In this document: positions 1-6,629 of the stretch, one piece after another
Position numbering within the stretch: the first letter of the stretch is position 1
Layout of the letters: each line of letters begins with the position of its first letter
Source: Chloroflexota bacterium
GTDB lineage: Bacteria > Chloroflexota > UBA11872
Direction of reading: 5' to 3'
DNA length: 8,541 nucleotides
NCBI GenBank assembly: GCA_026707185.1
Contig: JAPOXI010000119.1
Span: 1-8,541, forward strand
The notes under the pieces: model-generated
What the model was told of the DNA's origin: nothing
The model's input: only the letters and a program-made list of their open reading frames with translations
Database searches by the model: none
Position numbers and translations under genes: made by a program

Positions 1-2
1 TG

Positions 3-1598
3 GTCGAAGAAGCCTGGCCTCAACCCCGCGACGCCGAGGAAGTCCACGACGCCCTCCTCGGCCTCGTCGCCATCGACGCCACCGTCGTGGCCAACTGGAA
101 GCGATGGCTTGACGAACTGAAGGACCACGGCCGTTCCACCACGTGCGAGGTCGACGGACGAACCCTCTGGTTCGCCGCCGAAAACGTGGACGTGATGCGT
201 GCTCTCTTCGGTACTGACGCCGTGCCCAACCTGGCGCTCCCCTCCGGCGTGGCCATGCAGGTGGCCGATCGCGAAGAAGCCCGTCGCCTGCTGCTGCGCG
301 GCCACACCGAGGTCTGCGGTCCGACCACCCCCGCCGAACTTGCCGCTCGCTGCGGCCTCACTCCCAAAGATGTCGCCCGCGGCCTCATGCAGCTTCAAGT
401 CAGCGGCTTCATCCTCCCGGGCCACTTCCGCGATCCCACCATCGAGGACGTCTGCGACCGCCGCCTCCTCGCCCGCATCCACCGCCTCACCCTCGACCGC
501 CTGCGCCGCGAAATCGAGCCCGTCGCCGTCCGCGACTTCATGCGCTTCCTCATTCGCTGGCAGCACGCTGCCCCCGGCCACACCCTCTACGGCAAGACCG
601 GCCTGCGGCGCGCCATCCAGCGCCTGCAGGGCTTCGAACTCCCGGCCGCCGCCTGGGAGGGCGCGGTCCTCCCCGCGCGCGTCCGCGGCTTCCGAACCCA
701 GTGGCTGGACGAACTCTGCCTCGCGGGCGACGTCGTCTGGGGCCGCCTCAGCGAACGTAACTCCGACCCCGACCGTCGCGGCGCCCCGGCGACCCGCGCC
801 ACCCCCGTCACCCTCGGCCTCCGCGGCGACTTTGACCTGCTCCTCCAGGCCGCGCGCTGGCGCAACGGCGGCGTGGACACGGAAGCCGAGCCACCTGAAC
901 TCGCTGGCGCTGCCCGTTCCATCGACGCCATCTTGCAGGAAAGCGGCGCCCTCTTCTTCGAGCAGATCGTCATGCGCACCCGGCGCCTGGCCGCCGACGT
1001 CGAGGACGGCCTGCGCGATCTGATCGCCGCCGGCCGCGTCACCTCCGACGGCTACGAAGGCCTTCGCGCCATCGCCTCCGGCTGGTCCAGCACCGGCCGC
1101 CGCCGCTGGCGCCACACCCGCCGCGCCGGCCGCTTCGCCGTGGGCGGACCACCGGGCCGCTGGTCGATCCTCCAACCACCTGCTGTCGGCATCGATGCAG
1201 ACGAAGTAGCCGAAGCCGTCGCCGCCACTCTCCTCGACCGCTACGGCGTCGTCTTCCGCGACGTCGTCCGCCGCGAGAGCTTCCGTCTCCCCTGGCGCGA
1301 TGTCCTCCGAGCGCTGCGACGCCTTGAAGCTCGCGGCGATGTCCGCGGCGGCCGCTTCGTCGCTGGCTTCGCCGGCGAACAGTTCGCTCTCCCCGACGCC
1401 GTCAACGCCCTCCGCCGTGCACGCCGCGATCCGGACTCCGGCGACACGGTCCGCCTGGCCGCCGTCGATCCCCTCAACCTCACCGGCGTCATCACCCCCG
1501 ACGCCCGCGTCCCGGCCCAACCCGGTCGACAACTCACCCTCATCAATGGCTGGCCCGCACCCCCCGACCCCGGCGCCGCCGAAGCCGCCGCCAGCTAG
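3..1598 (+). CDS. lhr: Lhr-type ATP-dependent DNA helicase, C-terminal part (5' end outside window)
   Basis: The frame is open from the first bases to a TAG at 1596-1598, giving 531 visible residues. The in-frame GTG at 87 is not a start, because the 28 codons before it already read as conserved Lhr sequence (AWPQPRDAEEVHDALL). Family members are about 1400-1550 residues, so the two RecA-like motor domains and the first winged helix lie off the left edge. What remains is the Lhr C-terminal domain, a tandem array of winged-helix units related to AlkZ/YcaQ DNA glycosylases. Diagnostic segments are CDRRLLARIHR (about residues 151-161), DFMRFLIRWQH, LQGFELPAAAWE, WLDELCLAGDVVWGRLS and, near the end, GEQFALPDAV and DPLNLTGVITP. 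Lhr is a 3'-5' translocating helicase linked to DNA repair; glycosylase activity is reported for the C-terminal domain of some homologues. Codons end strongly in C or G. The stop is 3 nt from the convergent DUF3500 stop. The family call is secure; the helicase motifs cannot be checked here. Confidence 0.93.
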   Translation, partial: VEEAWPQPRDAEEVHDALLGLVAIDATVVANWKRWLDELKDHGRSTTCEVDGRTLWFAAENVDVMRALFGTDAVPNLALPSGVAMQVADREEARRLLLRGHTEVCGPTTPAELAARCGLTPKDVARGLMQLQVSGFILPGHFRDPTIEDVCDRRLLARIHRLTLDRLRREIEPVAVRDFMRFLIRWQHAAPGHTLYGKTGLRRAIQRLQGFELPAAAWEGAVLPARVRGFRTQWLDELCLAGDVVWGRLSERNSDPDRRGAPATRATPVTLGLRGDFDLLLQAARWRNGGVDTEAEPPELAGAARSIDAILQESGALFFEQIVMRTRRLAADVEDGLRDLIAAGRVTSDGYEGLRAIASGWSSTGRRRWRHTRRAGRFAVGGPPGRWSILQPPAVGIDADEVAEAVAATLLDRYGVVFRDVVRRESFRLPWRDVLRALRRLEARGDVRGGRFVAGFAGEQFALPDAVNALRRARRDPDSGDTVRLAAVDPLNLTGVITPDARVPAQPGRQLTLINGWPAPPDPGAAEAAAS

Positions 1599-1601
1599 GT
1601 C

Positions 1602-2612
1602 TTAGTGGTGATGCCCGTTCGAGTAGTGCGCCGCCAGCAGGTCCTCGCCCCAATCGCCTGCGTAGCTCCGCATCACCGAGTGAATGTGATTCGCCTCGTT
1701 CTGCGTGTTGTCGTACTCGATAACGAAAGAGGGCCCGGCTAACGCGTAGTAGTGCCCCGCGCCACGGGCTTCCGGACCGGCCCACAGGAACCGCACGCCG
1801 TCCAGCCCGTCCCGCTCGATCTTGCGCCACTCGTTGGCCGCAAGGTCCGCAGCCTTTCGCTCGACATAGTGTCGAACCAGCGCAATCAGCCCATCCCGCT
1901 GCCCGTCCCGCAACTCCGCCAGCGTGATTCCGCCAACGGGAATCTCGTCAGGGTCGGCCACCCGGTAGTTCTTCGTCAGGATGTCGTCCGGCGCAATCGG
2001 ATCCACAAGCGCCAGCGCCTTCTGCTCCGCGTCTAGCCGACCCACCAAATCGCGCGCCAGATCTTCTTCCTCGGGCAGCGTCCGCACGCCCTTGTGCTCG
2101 CCGTGCCGAATCTCCGCCGGATTCGCGCCCAGGAACAGCGGGAGCACCGACACGTAGGCATTGGCTATCACGGTGGCATGGATCCCAATGTGGTGCCCGC
2201 CGGCCCGCCATCCCCAGGGCTCCTCGCCGCCGGGATTTCCGAAGACACTGAAGTAGTAGATCTCCGGGTCGCGCAGCCAGTGCATCCGCGAGTTCTGGAT
2301 GCCCTCCCACTCGTCCAGGATGGCCTCCAACTCAATGATCTCCCTGGCCTTCTCCGCTCCGTGCGAACTCAGCGCCGTGTTCATCATTCGAAATGCCGCC
2401 GCGCGTTGCGTTGCCGTCATCTCCTTGAGCCGCAGGCCGTTGCGTTCCACCGGTGTGTAGTGCCACAGGTACCGCTCGCCGCCCTCGAATGGAAACGTCG
2501 CAACGTCCCGTTGAGCGCCGTCCAGCGAATCCACAAACGCCTGAGCCGCCTCGGCCATCTCGGCCGCAACAGCTACGGCGCGCGAGGCCGTGGTGATGTC
2601 CGTCGTCGTCAT
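1602..2612 (-). CDS. DUF3500 domain-containing protein
   Basis: This 336-residue protein matches the DUF3500 family over its full length; no function is established for the family. Conserved blocks in order are FEGGERYLWHYTP (42-54), RNGLRLKEMT (57-66), RDPEIYYFSVFG (114-125), WGWRAGGHHIGIHATV (133-148), FLGANPAEIRHGEHKG (160-175), EEDLARDLVG (182-191) and, near the C-terminus, EYDNTQNEANHIHS (299-312). Histidines 140, 141, 145, 309 and 311 cluster in the two best-conserved blocks and could form a metal or catalytic site; that is inference. I see no signal peptide or membrane segment, so it is probably cytoplasmic here. The ATG start is supported by GAGGGAG 9 nt upstream (bases 2622-2628, read on the minus strand). 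It lies 33 nt after the DUF2461 gene on the same strand and is probably the last gene of the transporter operon. The tail ends in GHHH. Confidence 0.9.
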   Translation of the reverse strand: MTTTDITTASRAVAVAAEMAEAAQAFVDSLDGAQRDVATFPFEGGERYLWHYTPVERNGLRLKEMTATQRAAAFRMMNTALSSHGAEKAREIIELEAILDEWEGIQNSRMHWLRDPEIYYFSVFGNPGGEEPWGWRAGGHHIGIHATVIANAYVSVLPLFLGANPAEIRHGEHKGVRTLPEEEDLARDLVGRLDAEQKALALVDPIAPDDILTKNYRVADPDEIPVGGITLAELRDGQRDGLIALVRHYVERKAADLAANEWRKIERDGLDGVRFLWAGPEARGAGHYYALAGPSFVIEYDNTQNEANHIHSVMRSYAGDWGEDLLAAHYSNGHHH

Positions 2613-2645
2613 CGGGTCACGCTCCCTCTCGCCGCCGCCGGCCCG

Positions 2646-3335
2646 CTACCAGTCATACAGGTCAAGTATCCAACGCTGCACCGGTGAGACTGTCTTGAAC
2701 CGCTCGTAACAGAAGTCCACGAAGTCGGCCTCATGCACCTCGGGCGGCAACGGCTCCTCGATCCAGGCATGCAGTGCGTTGAACCGAAGCAAATCGGCCC
2801 GCGGGTGATCAGCCGCGAAATCTCGTGGGACTCGCTTGTAGTGCGCCCCGCCTACTTCGGCGCCCGCACCGCGAACCGCCGCCAGTGCGTGCTCCAGCGC
2901 CGTGCCTTTGCGCTCGTCGTCCACCGCCTCGCGAAAGGCTGCGAGGACCTCCTTGTCGAATGCATGCCGCCCCGCGCCCACCACCACCGCATCGGGTGTG
3001 AGCCGCAGAAAGTAGCCGGGGCAATCCCGGCTTCGCCGATCCCCCTGCCAAAACCACATATCGAAGTGGTTCTTGTATGGCCGCTTGTCCCGGCTGAATC
3101 GAATGTCGCGATGGATGCGAAAGATCGAACCGCTTACCCGCGGCTCCGCGTGAATTCCTGGAGCGAATTCCGTTAGCGCCATACCCATCGCCACGACAAA
3201 CAGCCGCCCGGGACCCAACAGCCCCGCGTCGTATCCGCGACGGTTGGCCTCGAACCACGGCTTGTTGTTGTTCGCGGTCAAGTCGCATAGGAACTGGAAG
3301 CCTTCGCGCGGGAACCCCGCAAACGCATCGGACAT
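2646..3335 (-). CDS. DUF2461 family protein (TIGR02453 type)
   Basis: This 229-residue protein has the usual length of the DUF2461/TIGR02453 family, whose biochemical role is unknown. Hallmarks are the N-terminal FPREGFQFLCDLTANNNKPWFEANR region (8-32), the central IFRIHRDIRFSRDKRPYKNH block (71-90), GYFLRLTPDAVVVGAGRH (107-124), and KRVPRDFAADHPRADLLRFN (167-186), which is followed by the typical short C-terminal helix. No signal peptide or membrane segment is visible, so the product is probably soluble. The ATG at 3335 has GGAG (bases 3343-3346, minus strand) with 7-nt spacing. It starts 45 nt after the MFS transporter stop and ends 33 nt before the DUF3500 start, so the three genes are likely co-transcribed. 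I would not infer a function beyond the family name. Confidence 0.92.
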   Translation of the reverse strand: MSDAFAGFPREGFQFLCDLTANNNKPWFEANRRGYDAGLLGPGRLFVVAMGMALTEFAPGIHAEPRVSGSIFRIHRDIRFSRDKRPYKNHFDMWFWQGDRRSRDCPGYFLRLTPDAVVVGAGRHAFDKEVLAAFREAVDDERKGTALEHALAAVRGAGAEVGGAHYKRVPRDFAADHPRADLLRFNALHAWIEEPLPPEVHEADFVDFCYERFKTVSPVQRWILDLYDW

Positions 3336-3380
3336 CCAGAAACTCCGAGCATCTCTCGCCGGTCACGGTACCAGCCTCGC

Positions 3381-4625
3381 TTATGGTTCAGCCCCTGGCA
3401 CCGTCGATCGTTTCTCCAGCGTTTCAGGGACAAACAAACCGAACGTCAGCGCACCGCACAACCCCAGGGCAGCTACGAAAAACGGTGCCAGCATCAGGCC
3501 GAATACGTCGGCCACACCGCCCACCACCACCGGCCCGCCCATGTCGCCGATCCCACCCACCAGGCGCCACACGGCCAGAAACTCACCGGGCCGTTCCGAC
3601 GGCGTCAGGTCGGTCCCCAGCGTCAGCATCGAGCCGGACCCGATCCCATTCGAGAAACCGATCAGCAGCCCGATCAGGATCAGCCCCGTGAAGTCCCTGG
3701 CCTGGCTCAGCAACGCCATTGAGGCGCTGAACAGCGCGAACGACGGCACGATGGCGAACTTCCGCCCAAAGTGGTCCATCAGGTAGCCGGCCAGCGGAAA
3801 CAGTGTCATGTCAACGGCGGCCGAGGCGCTGACGGCCAGCCCGATCTCTTGCTCATTCAGGCCCAGCGCAAAGGCGCCGTAGAGCGGCAGCACCACCGGC
3901 CGGCCGGAGCGGATGGCCTGGGCGAAGATGTGACCGATTCCGGCCGTGAACAGGACGCGGCGACGTGACATCAGCGTCTCGCCCAGCCCCCGCAGCAGGC
4001 TGATCGCCGACTGCGTACTCGCCTTTTCGTTGTCAGGAGCGTCCCGATAGGCGAGCCCGGGAATCAGTCCCACGGCCATGCACGCGCCGGCAATGAGAAA
4101 CATGGCCTCGTAGCCCAGCGTGCCTGCCACGAATCCGCCGACGCCCGGACCGACGAACATGCCGATCCGGTTCGTGCCGCCAAAGAGCGACATGATTCGT
4201 CCTCTCTGGTGCCGAGGGGTTACGCGCCGCATGTACTGCATGCGCGACAGCGCCCATAGGCCCATTCCGGCGCCCATCAGCAGTCGGGCGACGATCAGCA
4301 CCGAATACGGAGGTGATAGGGCCAGCACCAGCACCGCTGTGGCCATCACGATGAGGCCCACTACCTGCCCCACCCACTCCGAGATCCGGTTCAGCAGCAG
4401 GCCCGAGGGAAGCGTCCACAGCAACGTGCCCAGCGCGGCCATACCAAGCGCGAGGCCGACCAGCGTGATGTTTTCCTCGCCCGTGACCGGGTCTCGAACC
4501 AGATCGGCCACGAACAGCGGCAGCGTCGGCACCAGCATCCCCATGCCGATCGACGCAGTGAAGATCTGGATATAGACGCGCGGAACTAACGATGCGACGG
4601 TGTTCAGCGCGCGCCCAGAGTGCAC
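3381..4625 (-). CDS. MFS transporter, 12 membrane segments
   Basis: This is a major facilitator superfamily (MFS_1) permease. Twelve hydrophobic segments can be placed; numbering from the upstream TTG at 4703 they lie near 42-66, 80-103, 112-128, 135-153, 172-195, 200-217, 252-275, 285-308, 316-333, 338-358, 378-398 and 402-425. A clear motif A (GYLMDHFGRK) sits in the loop between segments 8 and 9, with a weaker counterpart (GLLLNRISEW) between 2 and 3. PET follows segment 12. It is a proton- or solute-coupled transporter or efflux pump of the inner membrane; the substrate cannot be read. The start is uncertain. No ATG precedes the first membrane segment. I chose GTG at 4625 (414 residues) because the 26 extra residues from TTG 4703 look non-conserved, but neither site has a good ribosome-binding sequence, and a CTG at 4607 is a third option. 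It heads the minus-strand run ahead of DUF2461 and DUF3500 and is divergent from the quinone oxidoreductase. Confidence 0.88.
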   Translation of the reverse strand: MHSGRALNTVASLVPRVYIQIFTASIGMGMLVPTLPLFVADLVRDPVTGEENITLVGLALGMAALGTLLWTLPSGLLLNRISEWVGQVVGLIVMATAVLVLALSPPYSVLIVARLLMGAGMGLWALSRMQYMRRVTPRHQRGRIMSLFGGTNRIGMFVGPGVGGFVAGTLGYEAMFLIAGACMAVGLIPGLAYRDAPDNEKASTQSAISLLRGLGETLMSRRRVLFTAGIGHIFAQAIRSGRPVVLPLYGAFALGLNEQEIGLAVSASAAVDMTLFPLAGYLMDHFGRKFAIVPSFALFSASMALLSQARDFTGLILIGLLIGFSNGIGSGSMLTLGTDLTPSERPGEFLAVWRLVGGIGDMGGPVVVGGVADVFGLMLAPFFVAALGLCGALTFGLFVPETLEKRSTVPGAEP

Positions 4626-4633
4626 GGGCGCGC
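4609..4633. promoter_or_regulatory. 8-bp perfect inverted repeat in the MFS/qor divergent control region
   Basis: The arms GCGCGCCC (4609-4616) and GGGCGCGC (4626-4633) are perfect reverse complements around a 9-nt spacer. On the plus strand the element ends one base before an extended -10-like sequence, so it covers where the -35 and spacer of a qor promoter would be. On the minus strand it straddles the likely GTG start of the transporter. Either an operator or an mRNA hairpin over the transporter start would fit. The arms are G+C-only, and chance is a real possibility in this base composition. Confidence 0.45.
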
Positions 4634-4634
4634 A

Positions 4635-4643
4635 TGGTATGAC
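4635..4643 (+). promoter_or_regulatory. Possible extended -10 promoter element for qor
   Basis: TGGTATGAC fits a TGn extension followed by TATGAC, which matches the TATAAT consensus at four of six positions. It would place the transcript start near 4650, about 50 nt before the oxidoreductase ATG. No good -35 hexamer stands 17 nt upstream, as is usual for extended -10 promoters. This rests on consensus matching alone. Confidence 0.3.
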
Positions 4644-4702
4644 ACAACGCCACGCTCGACCGTGGACAATGGCGCCAGCAGTCGCTTCTTTGAGGAAATC
4701 CA

Positions 4703-5671
4703 ATGCAGGCCATTCGCGTCAACCAGCCGGGCGGACCCGAAGCTCTTTCCTACGAATCCATCGCCGACCCCAGTCCGGCCGCCGACGAGGCGGTCATCCG
4801 AATAGAGGCCATAGGCGTCAACTACATCGACACCTATCAGCGCAGCGGCCAGTATCCACTTGATCCCCCGTTCACCCTTGGCATGGAAGGCGCTGGCATC
4901 GTCGAGGCCGTCGGATCCGATGTCAGCGACTTGGCGGTTGGGGACCGGGTCGCCCACGCCATGCACCTGGGTTCCTACGCCGAGCTACAGGCTGTCCCGG
5001 CCGCCCAACTCATCAAGCTGCCCGACGCCATCGACACCCGCCAGGCTGCGGCCGCGATGCTGCAGGGCATGACTGCGCACTACCTGGCCCACAGCACCTA
5101 TCCGCTGGCTGCCGGGCACACGGCCGTCGTGCACGCGGGCGCTGGCGGCGTGGGACGCTTGCTGAGCCAGATGGCCAAGCGTGCAGGCGCGCGCGTCATT
5201 GCCACCGCCGGAACCGCCGCCAAGGCCGAAATCGCCGCCGCGGCGGGCGCCGACGACGTCATCATCTACACCGAAGCCGACTTTCTCGATGAGGTCCGCC
5301 GCCTGACCGATGGGGCCGGTGTCGAAGTCGTCTACGACGGCGTCGGCGCGGCCACCTACGAACGCAGTCTCGATTGCCTCAAGCCGCGCGGTCTCCTAGC
5401 CCTTTACGGCGCGTCCAGCGGCCCGGTGCCGGAACTGAACCCACAGATCCTCAATGCCAAGGGCTCACTCTTTCTCACGCGTCCGAGCCTCGGGCACTAC
5501 ACGCTCACGCGCGACGAACTGGAATGGCGCGCGGGCGATGTCTTGTCCTGGGTCGCGGCCGGTGATCTGACTCTGATGATCGACCGTGAAGTCGCGCTGG
5601 CAGACGCCGCCGATGCACACATCGCCCTCCAGGGCCGTGAAACCAGCGGCAAGGTGCTCCTGATTCCCTGA
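4703..5671 (+). CDS. qor: NAD(P)H:quinone oxidoreductase, QOR/zeta-crystallin family
   Basis: This 322-residue zinc-free medium-chain dehydrogenase/reductase probably reduces quinones or related alpha,beta-unsaturated carbonyls with NADPH in the cytoplasm. The N-terminal GroES-like domain carries GVNYIDTYQRSGQYP (38-52), the QOR signature region, and FTLGMEGAGIVEAVG (57-71). The Rossmann domain has HAGAGGVGRLLSQMAK (144-159) as the dinucleotide loop, then YDGVG (211-215). The end carries the family's LTRPSLGHYTLTRDELE (258-274) and GRETSGKVLL. No structural-zinc cysteine cluster is present, as expected for QORs. Length is typical (320-330). The ATG has GAGGA at 4692-4696 with 6-nt spacing. 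It is divergent from the MFS gene, and its TGA stop overlaps the apparent CTG start of the HD-domain gene, so the two are probably translationally coupled. The true substrate is unknown. Confidence 0.93.
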   Translation: MQAIRVNQPGGPEALSYESIADPSPAADEAVIRIEAIGVNYIDTYQRSGQYPLDPPFTLGMEGAGIVEAVGSDVSDLAVGDRVAHAMHLGSYAELQAVPAAQLIKLPDAIDTRQAAAAMLQGMTAHYLAHSTYPLAAGHTAVVHAGAGGVGRLLSQMAKRAGARVIATAGTAAKAEIAAAAGADDVIIYTEADFLDEVRRLTDGAGVEVVYDGVGAATYERSLDCLKPRGLLALYGASSGPVPELNPQILNAKGSLFLTRPSLGHYTLTRDELEWRAGDVLSWVAAGDLTLMIDREVALADAADAHIALQGRETSGKVLLIP

Positions 5672-6276
5672 GCGCCGAACCGCCGGACGTCAACGCCGAC
5701 CTGCAACGCCGGGTCGAGTTTCTGCTGGAGCTCGACAAGGCCAAGGGCGTCCTGCGCCGCAACCTCATCACGGCGGAGGAACGCCGCGAGAACGACGCCG
5801 AGCACGGCTGGCACGTCACCATGTTCGCATTGGTCCTGGCTGACTACGCCCCACCGGGTACCGATATCTCCCGCGTCATTGCCATGCTGCTGGTGCATGA
5901 CATCGTGGAGATCGACGCCGGTGACGCGTTCGTCTACGACGAGGAGGCCAAGGCCCAGCAGCCTGCACTCGAGCGCGCCGCTGCGGACCGCCTGTACGGC
6001 CTCCTCCCTCCTGGCCAGGGACGCAACCTTCGGAGTCTCTGGGAGGAGTTTGAAGCCCGCCAGACTCCCGAGGCCCGCTTCGCCGCTGCCCTCGACCGCC
6101 TCCAGCCCCTGCTCCTCAACTTCCACACCAGGGGTCAGGCCTGGCGCCAGCACGGCGTAACCCGTGACCAGGTCCTCGCCGTCAACGCCCACATCGCCGA
6201 CGGCTCCGAAGCCCTCTGGGCCTTCGCCTGCACCCTCATCGACGATGCGGTCCGACTCGGTTTCCTGAGCCCATAG
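5668..6276 (+). CDS. HD-domain hydrolase, YfbR/HDDC2-like (non-ATG start)
   Basis: This small HD-superfamily protein resembles 5'-deoxynucleotidase YfbR and HDDC2 (COG1896). Those proteins use a divalent metal to remove phosphate from deoxynucleoside monophosphates; the substrate here is inferred only. The first ATG (5821) cannot be the start. In-frame sequence before it already reads as the family N-terminus (VEFLLELDKAKGVLRRNL, then RRENDAEHGWH) and contains the first metal ligand. The frame is open back to a TGA at 5638-5640, with no ATG, GTG or TTG in between. The best start is CTG at 5668, which overlaps the qor stop as CTGA, with AGGTG at 5652-5656; CTG 5701 is an alternative. From 5668 the product is 202 residues, with ligands His46 (AEH), His77-Asp78 (VHDIVEIDAGD) and Asp143 (LDRLQPLL), all present in family spacing. 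Coupled translation with qor is likely. A sequencing error that hides a normal start remains possible. Confidence 0.87.
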   Translation: MSAEPPDVNADLQRRVEFLLELDKAKGVLRRNLITAEERRENDAEHGWHVTMFALVLADYAPPGTDISRVIAMLLVHDIVEIDAGDAFVYDEEAKAQQPALERAAADRLYGLLPPGQGRNLRSLWEEFEARQTPEARFAAALDRLQPLLLNFHTRGQAWRQHGVTRDQVLAVNAHIADGSEALWAFACTLIDDAVRLGFLSP

Positions 6277-6277
6277 G

Positions 6278-6326
6278 CGCTGCTCTGCGCGGCATTGATT
6301 CAGATTCAGGTGTCGTGCAGCGCAGA
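6278..6326. repeat. Two competing 7-bp inverted repeats downstream of the HD gene
   Basis: GCGCTGC (6278-6284) pairs with GCAGCGC (6317-6323), and TCTGCGC (6284-6290) pairs with GCGCAGA (6320-6326). The two stems share bases and cannot form together. Loops are about 30 nt and no T-run follows, so this does not look like a standard intrinsic terminator. The loop contains a short tandem repeat (GATTCA twice). A role is not shown. Confidence 0.3.
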
Positions 6327-6349
6327 TGGGACTCTGGGCTGGACGTTGC

Positions 6350-6378
6350 CTGGCACTCGCCTGTCAATCGAATGTAAA
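6350..6378 (+). promoter_or_regulatory. Possible hicBA promoter
   Basis: CTGGCA (6350-6355) and TGTAAA (6373-6378) each match the sigma70 -35 and -10 consensus at four of six positions, with a 17-nt spacer. The 60 bases 6361-6420 hold only 28 G or C, much less than the surrounding genes, as expected of a promoter region. Transcription would begin near 6385, leaving a leader of about 38 nt. This is a consensus match only. Confidence 0.35.
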
Positions 6379-6388
6379 ACTGTACGTG

Positions 6389-6405
6389 TCGATGCATTGC
6401 GTCGA
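6389..6405. promoter_or_regulatory. Imperfect inverted repeat just upstream of hicB
   Basis: TCGATGC (6389-6395) and GCGTCGA (6399-6405) form a 7-bp inverted repeat with one G-T mismatch and a 3-nt centre. It ends 3 nt before the GGAG that probably serves as the hicB ribosome-binding site (6409-6412, 10 nt from the ATG). It could be an operator or a small hairpin in the hicBA leader. The encoded antitoxin has no room for a DNA-binding domain, which argues against simple HicB autoregulation. Confidence 0.3.
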
Positions 6406-6422
6406 TCTGGAGTTCTTGCCCA

Positions 6423-6629
6423 ATGAAACGGGAAATCGTCGTAAGCGTGCACCAGGAAGGCACGTGGTTCGTTGCCCAGGCTCTAGACCCTGACGTGGCA
6501 AGTCAGGGCGAGTCCGTCGACATCGCGTTGGCCAACCTCCGCGAGGCCCTGGAGCTTCATTACGAGCCGCCTATTCCCACAGTGCCCTCGCAGCTCCACC
6601 GTTTAGAGGTCGAGGTTGCCGCCGGCTAG
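6423..6629 (+). CDS. hicB: HicB-like antitoxin, minimal single-domain form
   Basis: This 68-residue protein has the HicB-like (UPF0150) partial RNase-H fold pattern: an N-terminal strand pair (EIVVSVHQEGTWFVAQALD, 4-22), the VASQGESVDIALANLREALELH segment (25-46) and then EPP. HicB antitoxins bind and block HicA and in many cases also repress the operon through a C-terminal helix-turn-helix or ribbon-helix-helix domain. Here the protein ends about 20 residues after the core, so that domain is absent. The ATG follows GGAG at 6409-6412. The toxin gene starts 14 nt before this stop, so the two are translationally coupled with the antitoxin first. G+C is lower than in the neighbouring genes (34 of 60 bases over 6421-6480). 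The family call is based on motif recognition plus the adjacent HicA. Confidence 0.88.
   Translation: MKREIVVSVHQEGTWFVAQALDPDVASQGESVDIALANLREALELHYEPPIPTVPSQLHRLEVEVAAG

Noticed and set aside
87..89. GTG as a true start of a short Lhr-like protein
   Set aside because: Conserved Lhr sequence continues in frame upstream to the window edge, so this is an internal valine.
199..1023. Second plus-strand open frame inside lhr (274 codons)
   Set aside because: The translation is low-complexity Ala/Ser/Pro-rich, the typical +1 frame of a G+C-rich gene; the lhr frame carries the conserved motifs.
2094..2687. Plus-strand open frame (197 codons) opposite DUF3500
   Set aside because: The DUF3500 match on the other strand spans the whole region; the plus-strand translation is unstructured and unrecognised.
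4033..4722. Minus-strand open frame overlapping the transporter in another frame
   Set aside because: It lacks membrane segments and family motifs; the transporter frame holds 12 hydrophobic segments and MFS motif A.
5497..6192. Long minus-strand open frame (231 codons) opposite the qor end and HD gene
   Set aside because: It lies antisense to two well-recognised genes, its translation shows no family features, and it follows from the codon bias of the real genes.
6389..6405. Confident call of a HicB operator
   Set aside because: The repeat is imperfect and the antitoxin has no visible DNA-binding domain, so it is kept only as a low-confidence site.
6278..6422. Intrinsic terminator or small RNA gene after the HD gene
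   Set aside because: Stems are present but loops are long and no T-run follows; nothing identifies a known RNA family.
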